This document shows, piece after piece, positions 56,143 to 64,000 of a stretch of DNA of 64,000 nt. The notes below the pieces were generated by a model. It did no database searches. It saw only the letters and a list, made by a program, of their open reading frames with translations, and had not been told where the DNA came from. The translations under genes and the position numbers were made by a program. Position 1 is the first letter of the stretch; every line of letters begins with the position of its first letter. The stretch lies in NCBI RefSeq assembly GCF_000516985.1, contig NW_006917096.1, positions 310,001 through 374,000 on the forward strand, in the 5' to 3' direction. This DNA is from Pestalotiopsis fici W106-1. Taxonomy: Eukaryota > Ascomycota > Sordariomycetes > Amphisphaeriales > Sporocadaceae.

Positions 56143-57552
56143 CTAAGAAAATTCCTTGGAGACGACAACTTTTTGGCTTTGTTGATCGCTGAGCTCCTCC
56201 TCGCTATCGATCCCTTCAGAGACCGCCTTGACCTTTGTACTAACACTTTTCCGCTCGGTCGTCGATGGAGGCAGTTTCGGAGACCGCAGACTCGGAATGC
56301 TAAAGCGCCCCTCCTTGGCAGGTTTACTGCCTATTTTCGACTCCTCATCGTCAATCTGTGTGAACTCGGACAAGTCGTACATGTCCAAATTGCGACTCAT
56401 GCCGCGGCTGCGTCCGCCCGTGTTGGGAAACGTGCCCGACATCATGCCGCTCATGTGGCCGCTGGAGCCATTCGACGGCTTGCTCCAGCCGAGCCGATAG
56501 CTAACCTCCTTGAGCAAGGGCCGCAGGGTCGCCAGACAGCCGGCGGCGATGGCGAGCCCTTGCTCCACGGCCGACCAGATGGCAATGTCGACGGTGGCAA
56601 AGAGAAAGTCAAAGTTTCGAAAGTTTGGTAGGTAAGGAAATCGGGCGACCACCGCCGAGGAGGCCACGCAACCCATGGCCAGGATGGGAATGATGGTGAA
56701 CTTTGTTCTCCTGTCGATTTTGAGATCCCACAAAAGAAAAGCTGGCAGAATGGCAAATGTAAAGTCGGATAAGACACTGAAAGTGCTGTAAAGGGCGGCG
56801 AGACCAATAATCACTTCGGCGCTGACGCAGGTGCCCTCCATTGGATCACCGTAGAATTCACCGACTCGTTCCCTGTGAGTTCATATGTTAGTCTAGACAT
56901 TCCTGGTAGCAGACGTGGGACGATATAGTTTGGCCGCAGAAGAAATGACCATAGAGGCTGAGGAAGGCTTACCAAAAGAATGATACCGGTGTACATTGTA
57001 ATAATGTGACGAGGAAGAAGGCAATACCGGAAAGGACGGAGAAGAACATGGCACCATAGACAATCCAGATATGAATCTTCTTCACGGTAATGCGAAGAAG
57101 GAAGAAGCCGATGGACAATTTCGAGCAAATCATGGAGGTGGCGTAGAAGAGGTAGCAGAAGAACCAACACTGTACATGACCACTCAGCAAAGGTTCTAGA
57201 CAGTCCGAAGATTAGAGGGGAAAGACTAGAACTAACCTTCATGGCCGACATGGCATTATCTTCCGTCAAGTCTGCAAAGTGTCGACCAGTTCCATAATGG
57301 ACACCAGATATCGAAAAAGAACAAAAGAGAACAAAGGCCGTCTGTTTTATGATTGCTTAGTACAATAATACATGCTTGCAAAGGGACAAAATCACTTACC
57401 GTGGCAGCAAGCATGAACCAGTCTTCCTTGCCCCACGACTTGACCATGAAGATTCGTACATAAATTCTCAGCAATGTGGTGATCAAAGCAAGGATGATGA
57501 AGAAGACATCGACACCGAGGAGCTGAGGGCCCCGGTTCTCGATCTCGGCCAT
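56143..57552 (-). CDS. PTH11-type / rhodopsin-domain seven-helix integral membrane protein
   Basis: Four exons on the minus strand: 57400-57552, 57237-57341, 56973-57169 and 56143-56872, giving 394 residues. MAEIENRGPQLLGVDVFFII begins TM1. The family signatures are RIYVRIFMVKSWGKEDWFML (the GKEDW motif after TM1), ATTAFVLFCS...GRHFADL, YLFYATSMICSKLSIGFFLL (TM3), FFSVLSGIAFFLVTLLQCTP and LSDFTFAILPAFLLWDLKID. The sixth and seventh helices are in RTKFTIIPILAMGCVASSAV and VDIAIWSAVEQGLAIAAGCL. The C-terminal tail of about 130 residues is Ser/Lys-rich with glycines and is probably cytosolic and phosphorylated. The family includes the appressorium receptor Pth11 of Magnaporthe, but this protein lacks the N-terminal CFEM domain. 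Ligand and pathway are unknown. The ATG at 57552 is chosen because the frame before it is poorly conserved in type. Confidence 0.89.
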
Positions 57553-59548
57553 CTCTATGAAATCAGGCGAACTGGTATTCTGCCGGCAGAAAGATGGGAT
57601 GGTCTTGGAGAAATGGCAGACCGGATCCAAGCCGACTCGGACTCCAGACGAAGCGGAAGCATGGTGAATATATGAATTGTCTTCAGGGAGGCCCTGCTGG
57701 GTATCAAGACCATTTCCCTGTCATCGGATCCCCGGTATTTGGTCGGACGCTCGCAACGACTTTGTGGGACCCCTGACACGCCCTCGTGGTTCCTGCACTA
57801 GGGGGCCATCCTAATCCATTGTAGATGGACATTGGACTTTGACTGCCCCGGATCTGATGTGACTGCACGCGTCTCTTTCTGGCGTTTGTGAGACTCGGGT
57901 GGCTATTTGACCCCATGGCGAGTGCTACATAAAGCCCACGAGGGGCTAGACATGCCGATGTTGAAAGACTCCACTGCGCACGCCAAAAAGCCAGACAGGG
58001 CCCAGCGTATTTACCAGCTTCTGGGCTGGCGATCTACACTCCTCGTGGTTAAATGGCACACTCGATGAGACAGCCCCAGCTAGGGTAAGCTGCCGCTTTG
58101 CTGCCGAGGTTCTGGAAGCGGCTCTTTCAGTAATAAAGGGCTTGGAAGGGTAAGACGCTCGTCTCTATTCCATGCTCACTATAGCCACGAGCAGAGGCTG
58201 GAGAGTTTGCACTACATTATGTATCTAATGTCCGGCCGCATATCGACAGCCGACGATATGCAGGCCAAATCTCACCTGAACCTGCTTGAATGCAATATTC
58301 CTTGTCCCGAAGACTGCAGTTTGACAGTTTCTTGCTAATGAATAGTGATACTAGTACTGTAGTGTATACTGGAAGTAAGCAGCACTCTCATCCAAAGGCG
58401 TTTCTTCAGCGACGCTATACGAGCGCATTGGCCCGTGACTAAAGAGGGTCGATAGGATGGCCTACCATGGCGCTTGTGGTAGAGCACAGACGCTTGGAGA
58501 TATAGCAGCCGCGCTATATCATGTTTACATCCATTGAAACAATTGATCAATTAGCTCATGCTAATGACCAGCAAGCGGCTGATATATGTTGGGCTGGCTG
58601 ATGTTCCGTCATGTCAATGCTCTCACTAGATCCTACGGAAGTTTGCGAGACGACGTGATGGCGGCCGTTTTAAGCGCACTCATCTTTAACTTCTTAGCTT
58701 CCTTCACGGACCACCACGACATGAATGCATCATCCACGTATAGATTAGACCTTCATTTTTTTTCCCCAGGACACAGATAAGATGATCTCGGGGGATTGTC
58801 TACTTTGCCTCTAGAGCCCTGCCGATCCAAAGGTCGGAAACTTCTCGGGACAGTTACCCGGGTGCACGGAAACTGCATGCAAGTTGCCCTTTTTAAACCT
58901 TGAACGCTCTTCTCACATGTATGGCGTTCGAGACCTGGTTGCTTCGTGATAAGTACGTTGCCAAAGTAAGCAAAGTTGCTTCAGGGCCGCCCCCTAGGTG
59001 TTGACATGGCTGACAGCCAGGCACGAAATAGTGTGATGCTTGGCAATCTACAACCCCCTTGCACGGCAATTGTGACAGCAGGATAACAGGAGTACCATCA
59101 AGCTGGCTAATGCTGAACGGCTGCTTGCTTGCGACAGCTCAGCCGTCTTCCGTATGAGCAAGTGAATAGTACGAACCCGTGGAAAACTTGGAGAATAAAC
59201 ACTACTGTTAAGTAATGTATACCTATGATGGAGGCGTGAGAGCAATACTGCAACGCAGAATATGCAGCGGCCGCACCCGCCGCATCGATGGATAGGAGGG
59301 AGGTTGGCATATGGTAAGCAGATCTCATCACAAGGAGCCTGGTCCTGTCACTGTGAGTATTTTAGCTTGACGTGTCGGGGTTCTATCCGAGTACCAATCC
59401 ACTGGGTCCCCATATTTTCTATAGCTCGTCAACATGAAACGTTGTCGTCAACCCATGGTGCGTGGAAAACTGCGCAATAACCTTGGAATGCCCTCTGTCC
59501 ACCTCCATAAATATGAGGAAAGCGGTACGTCACGATCAGTTTGTCGCC
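57553..59548. other. 2-kb gene-poor stretch left of the inverted-repeat element
   Basis: No gene is supported. Small frames only, mixed base composition and no tandem repeat. Confidence 0.4.
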
Positions 59549-59556
59549 CTCTATTC
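59549..59556. repeat. candidate target-site duplication, left copy (CTCTATTC)
   Basis: CTCTATTC lies immediately left of the left terminal repeat. The same octamer is the first sequence after the N gap (60056-60063). Confidence 0.55.
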
Positions 59557-59603
59557 CAGCCCACATCCGCACCCTCCCCCTCGCCCATCCGCACCCTCCC
59601 CCT
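59557..59603 (+). repeat. left terminal inverted repeat
   Basis: The 47 nt from CAGCCC to CCCCCT pair with 59909-59955, with two mismatches (positions 4 and 37). Confidence 0.8.
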
Positions 59604-59682
59604 TCGCGAGGTACCTACACACATAACCAAAATACCATATTCCAGATTACGAAGGGCTCACACCGCCCCTCGAGCTCCCGGA

Positions 59683-59734
59683 CCCTTAACCCTAACGCTA
59701 AATAGGCTAACTAACCCTAATAACTAATCCTAAC
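59683..59734. repeat. degenerate telomere-like CCCTAA repeats (interstitial)
   Basis: CCCTTAACCCTAACGCTAA continues as CTAACTAACCCTAATAACTAA and TCCTAACG: several variants of the fungal telomere unit CCCTAA in one orientation, with spacing errors. It is inside the inverted-repeat element, not at a chromosome end. Confidence 0.6.
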
Positions 59735-59908
59735 GCATTTGCGCATTTTTCCCATTTTATTTGAATAAGATATCGTGGATTTATGGTGTTTTGCTACGAT
59801 GTATCTTTTTGCGTGGCTTAAGTGCAGCTAAGCCTGTGGTAGTGGGGCTAAGTGGATTTTAACCTGTGGCTTGTCCTGTGCACAGACGTTTTTTGTATGC
59901 AAAAGTGG

Positions 59909-59955
59909 AGGGGGAGGGCGCGGATGGGCGAGGGGGAGGGTGCGGATGTGGCCTG
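59909..59955 (-). repeat. right terminal inverted repeat
   Basis: Reverse complement of the left arm with two differences. It ends directly at the first N of the assembly gap. Confidence 0.8.
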
Positions 59956-60055
59956 NNNNNNNNNNNNNNNNNNNNNNNNNNNNNNNNNNNNNNNNNNNNN
60001 NNNNNNNNNNNNNNNNNNNNNNNNNNNNNNNNNNNNNNNNNNNNNNNNNNNNNNN
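59956..60055. other. assembly gap, 100 N
   Basis: Exactly 100 N, the usual placeholder for a gap of unknown size. Confidence 0.99.
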
Positions 60056-60063
60056 CTCTATTC
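60056..60063. repeat. candidate target-site duplication, right copy (CTCTATTC)
   Basis: The first eight bases after the gap repeat the octamer at 59549-59556. Confidence 0.55.
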
Positions 60064-62556
60064 CGCACTCTCGGACTATACTATATACAACGCGACATGG
60101 ATTTGAGTTTCATCGTGACCCTTCCTCCCACGTGGAGAGATGCAGAATATGTTCCAAAGATGCTTCCTGACAGAGACCGTGCCACGGGCCAACGCAACAG
60201 GAAAGAAACATTTCAGGTATGTGAGTGAGTCAAGGATTATACTAGTCTTAAAACTTGCATGCCAGCCGTACCGTCTACAGGAGTGGACCCTTTCCTGGTG
60301 CTCAAGGCGTTTGAGATTCCACTCAATCATGATTGAGATTTTTCTTCTTTCTTGCTGCAATCCAGTTTTGATCATCCGAAAAGAATCGACATCACGGAAG
60401 ACCGTGGATCAGCTCCGTTTTCATGCTTATGCTAACTTTTTTTTTTCTGCTTTGAATATTTATCCAAACCCTAAATAGTGTGATGAGTATTAATGCTTGC
60501 AGTGACCTTGAGGTGTCATCAAAATGGGTCTTCTCCAGACTGGCCACTACGTTGGCAAATGAAAGAGGGGCACCGCAAATGATCTTTTTGGCGATCTCGG
60601 ACATACTGGTGATGATATACGAGTTTCGAATGCTTATAGAAATGATGATAATGTCCCATACGTAGTCGCGACAGTCCCTGTGGGCAAATTTGAACTGCAA
60701 ATTTCCATTTGCTTGTCCAAGTAAGCGATGACACGCCACCATCTTGTGGCATGTGTCTTTTGAGGGCTGACTCCTTTATTATCGCTGTGTACTGTTGACA
60801 TGTCTCAATCTTTCTTTCTTGCCCAGTTGAACTTGAACCTTTCGCGTTCATCGAACGTACGGCATGAGCCCAGTGACAATGATCTTGCAACGCGTTATGG
60901 CAACACGCACATTTCCCGAGGCCGGATCACTTCATTGCCATAGAGTATCATTATCGCACCATCATCACACGATTTTTAGAAGACGCGGGGGTTTGATACA
61001 CTCGGGAAAGCGACAAGCCTGACACGGTACAAATGGCAAAGACAAGCCTAATGTTCATTTTGCGCGTATTCAAAACAACAACAAGGCACCCTCATCGTCA
61101 AATTGATCATGATCCGTATATGATCGCGATTCGCAAATGAGAACGAGAGAGAAAGAGAAGAGGAAGGGGAGTTGGTTTAGATTCTCACCAGTACAGCTAC
61201 ACCTCTGATCTCTGGGGTATTTTAACGCGACAGACCCTTACCTAGACCTAGAAATAACAAGCTGAAGAATCTAACGAAATCTTCTAGCACCTCTTGATTA
61301 CTAAGTTCTGGTTCGGCATACAGTTGGATATGAATAACTGCTTTGCCTTGAACATGTCATGTGGAAACAATGCCCTTGGGTTTTCTTACCCCTGTTTACC
61401 AGTCTGCTCGATCACCAGTGACCAACCACATGCAATCAATCATGATCAACTCTACTGTTAGTTACCCCTGGTAGATTGGGAGTAACTGGAATTTGTGTCT
61501 TCTCATTTGGCTACTAACGACCAAAGAATAAACAAAGCCCAGAATCAGATTTGTAATAAATCTTATCACGACCCATGGTGCTTCGCCAGGCATCGGTTGC
61601 GTAAATGTTTCGATGGCACAAACATGGATCGCTCAAGAATATATACTAACATTACTTGCAGTATAGTGGCCTCTGCGGTGGTATATGTATTTGCGACAGT
61701 GGCGTCTTGACGCTCACCGGCTCTAAATTTATCAGTCGTGTCTTTCGGCCCGCAGTGCCTACATAGACACCTGGATATACATGAGCAATTGCCGAGGCGT
61801 GGGGAGAGTGCGCGCTTTGGGTCTAGAACCGCCCTTGGAGGCGCTGGATTGCCAGTGAAACCTCATTTGTCGATCCCAAGTGATAAGCGAAGTTACAGTA
61901 TAGCGAAAGAGGCATTTGCGGAATGCATGGTAAGTGCTTGAAGGCTGAAAGGGAGAGAGAGCGCTCGCGGTCGCGCGAGAAAGAGACAGAGAGAGAGTCT
62001 CGAAATCCTTGCAGCGGCCATTGAGCCAGTGAGCCGACAGAAGGGGCCCAGTGGGCCAGCTGATTGGGTTTCCTCAAGCCCACGTGCGTTGAGACTCAAT
62101 GAATCATTGGGGATGTTGAATGTTGCTGGCGGCAGTAGGAAGTAGGATAGGAAAGCAAAGGCGCCCAGCCATGGGCATATGGTTCATCGAGAACGAGGAG
62201 GATCTGGCAGTGTGTGATCATGCAGTGATCAATATTACAGCGGGACAGCTGCAGTCATCCATCACGCTTCTCAGTGGCGGAGTCGACAAGAGGGGGCTGA
62301 ACTAGAAAATACAACACAAGTTGCCTTACTATGGTAAGATGTTGCGGATGATATGACCAAAAGACAAGTCTAATAACAAGAGCCAAAGGATCTGCGGGTA
62401 ATGATGGCTCGACGTTTAGCAGTATAATTATACTCCCGAGTCATGTCATGATGACGGACTAGGTTGACAGGTCAAGCAAGATACACGCAACTCAAACCGT
62501 TTGTTTCTTCATCCTTTTTTTTGGTTCACCCAAGGACAATAGAGGGCCGACAGCAT

Positions 62557-62598
62557 GTAGGTAGGTAGGTAGGTAGGTAGGTAGGTAGGGAGGGAGGG
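62557..62598. repeat. (GTAG)n microsatellite grading into (GGAG)n
   Basis: Eight perfect GTAG units, then GGAGGGAGGG. Confidence 0.9.
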
Positions 62599-63972
62599 CA
62601 CGCACGTTAAGTAAGTAGGGGTCCGTTCTCCGCATCAAATTGGCAAGGATCCATCCGTTAGTTAGTACATTGTAGGATTTAGAGCACTACCATTTCCTTA
62701 TGACGCGGGAAAACCCATCAAGGACGTAGTTGCTTGTCTACCCTTTAGCGAAAATTTCCCCTCCTCTCCTTCTTGTTTGCAGCTCAGTATGTTAAAGCTG
62801 TACATCTGTAAGAATGTGCAGTTCTACAAAGATACTAAAGAGTGGTTGTGCCAGTTCTGCTCCGTGTTTAGAGGAAGGAATGTGTCAATTGAATAGATAT
62901 ACGTACAAGGTATTACGTTCCAGATAGTGCCACCTGCTTTCCAATATATGCTAATGAGGGGTTGCCCTGGCGTGGTTTACATACCTAGCGTTCTTGATTT
63001 CCCCTCGGCGTGTTTTAGCAGTCTGCCGGCCCTTTCTGTGCAGCGAATTACATCAAATTACCATGGCCACATAACGTCCATCTGTAGACTCAAATGTTAA
63101 TGAAAAACATGTTGGCGTGTACCTTGCTTGATCGAGGGCACTCTAATCAAGAACAAATACTAATCATGAACATAATTACGTGTAATAAGGTGAATTGGAT
63201 CCTCCTCCATCGGCGAGGATGCCCAAGATTACTGGGACATACTTTGTACAGAGATACTTTCCCATGCTCTAAGCTTTGTTTCTACATTAGCCCCAAGCAG
63301 CTGAATACCAGACAGCGGCAGCTGCATCAACCTGCAGGACGATAGATTCCTACCACTACGTTGCATACATACACACACATTCATCACATATCTCACATTT
63401 TGTCTGCCAATACCTCCTCAAAAGTGCCCCCACACTGCACTTGGTGCTTGCATGCACCATACAACGCACAAGCTCAAGCATACACAAGGGAGACGTAGTA
63501 CATGCAAACGCACGCCCATACGTCGTCCGCACTGGGACCTCGGACAGGTACCTAAGGTACTATCTAGTGTACGCACGCACACCCGCCAAACACCCGCGGA
63601 CCACATCCAACCAACCAACCACACCGGCCCGGGCCAGAAGACCTCTCCCTCCCCTACCTACCTACCTTGCCTACATTACCCTCCTCCCGGCGGCTCGAAC
63701 CCCACGGGCACAGCACAAGCACACCAAGCCAGACAAACAGACGCTCGACGTAGCTACTAAACCTTGACGGCGCCTCCTTTGAACGCAACCCATCCAATCC
63801 AATCGAGATATAGTTGCCACGACCTCGAGGCAACCAATCCGAACCACCTGGGAAGCTGGTCGCAATAACCCCGTCGTACGTAGCTCCAACCGCCGGGGAG
63901 AGATACGCTTCTTTGCTTGGTTGCTGGCTGCGTTTATTTTTCCAATATCATAGGCGCAGCTGTTCCTGTCTG

Positions 63973-64000
63973 TTGCTGCTGCTGCTGCCGCTGCTACTGC
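63973..64000. repeat. (CTG)n trinucleotide array at window edge
   Basis: GTTGCTGCTGCTGCTGCCGC followed by TGCTACTGC. It could be an untranslated microsatellite or the start of a poly-Gln/Ala/Ser coding run on the other strand; the window ends too soon to say. Confidence 0.6.

Larger units (their letters stand above)
59557..59955. mobile_element. non-autonomous hAT-like transposon (MITE) with 47-bp terminal inverted repeats
   Basis: This 399-bp stretch is bounded by two 47-bp inverted repeats matching at 45 of 47 positions: 59557-59603 begins CAGCCCACATCCGC, and the reverse complement of 59909-59955 begins CAGGCCACATCCGC. Each arm contains the 18-mer CATCCGCACCCTCCCCCT or a near copy twice, giving subterminal direct repeats. 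Flanking CTCTATTC octamers (8 bp) and the CAG start both fit the hAT superfamily. It has no transposase frame, so it could only move with help from elsewhere. Between the arms lie degenerate telomere-like CCCTAA units and AT-rich DNA with repeated GGCTAAGTG/GCTAAG words. Uncertainty: the 100-N gap sits exactly between the right arm and the right octamer, so the right boundary is not directly sequenced. Confidence 0.65.
60064..64000. other. 3.9-kb gene-poor right end of the window
   Basis: I find no gene with family features. Seen: a (GTAG)n microsatellite at 62557-62598, a pyrimidine-rich leader-like stretch from about 63590 with CTACCTAC units, and a CTG/CTA array at the very edge. The last kilobase has the look of an upstream region for a gene beyond the window, but none starts inside it that I can prove. 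Confidence 0.4.

Noticed and set aside
59683..59734. Chromosome end (telomere)
   Set aside because: The CCCTAA units are degenerate, short and flanked by unique sequence on both sides.
62120..62305. 61-codon plus-strand frame with MGIWFIENEEDLAVCDHAVI
   Set aside because: Reasonable composition but too short, without context, splice partners or a known family.
63680..63720. tRNA T-arm-like sequence (GGGTTCGAGCC on the minus strand)
   Set aside because: The stem around the loop does not pair, and no acceptor stem or anticodon arm is present.
1..64000. CRISPR arrays, bacterial-type operons and ribosome-binding sites
   Set aside because: The window is eukaryotic; short tandem arrays are microsatellites or coding ankyrin repeats, with no spacer-repeat structure.

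Overview
This window is nuclear DNA of a filamentous ascomycete (Pezizomycotina, most likely Sordariomycetes and possibly Hypocreales; the lower rank is inference). The evidence is short introns of about 50-110 nt with GTRNGT donors, a single dispersed 5S rRNA gene, and families typical of these fungi: a NACHT-ankyrin NLR-like protein, a Zn2Cys6 regulator, a PTH11-type membrane protein and a WSC-GH3 glycosidase. I rebuilt each spliced gene by hand; every model marked as spliced gives an open frame whose exon lengths sum to a multiple of three.

Layout. 1-2750: the 5' part of a 2-oxoglutarate/Fe(II) oxygenase gene (minus, running off the left edge), divergent from a Dal5/allantoate-type MFS transporter. 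3275-7075: an NLR-like protein with a fungal N-terminal domain, NACHT, 16 ankyrin repeats and a ZZ-like zinc finger. 7652-16769: a compact metabolic block made of an alpha/beta-hydrolase (minus), then on the plus strand a cytochrome b5-FMN 2-hydroxyacid dehydrogenase ending in a possible peroxisomal signal, a Zn2Cys6 regulator and a GMC oxidoreductase. It looks like a small catabolic cluster (inference). 16770-20329: a gene-poor stretch with one intact-looking 5S rRNA gene.

20330-21803: a tRNA-splicing type cyclic phosphodiesterase tail-to-tail with a HbpS/GlcG-like (DUF336) protein. 21804-26088: gene-poor. 26089-33262: a small secreted protein with extremely C-biased codons, an F-box/ankyrin-like protein, a secreted type-B carboxylesterase and a small unknown protein. 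35308-39357: an intronless gene for a 1349-residue low-complexity protein. 42713-46765: a MOSC-domain (mARC-like) protein tail-to-tail with a secreted WSC-GH3 beta-xylosidase-type enzyme. 48306-51850: an eight-exon GH63-like protein with a likely GC-AG intron. 53884-57552: an unknown protein with four C-terminal membrane helices, and a PTH11-like receptor protein.

57553-64000 has no gene that I can support. It holds the most distinctive non-coding structure: a 399-bp element with 47-bp terminal inverted repeats and a matching 8-bp direct repeat on either side, interrupted only by a 100-N assembly gap. It reads as a non-autonomous hAT-like transposon (MITE) carrying telomere-like CCCTAA units. 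There is no polyketide synthase, NRPS or terpene cyclase, no CRISPR array, no credible tRNA and no viral gene.
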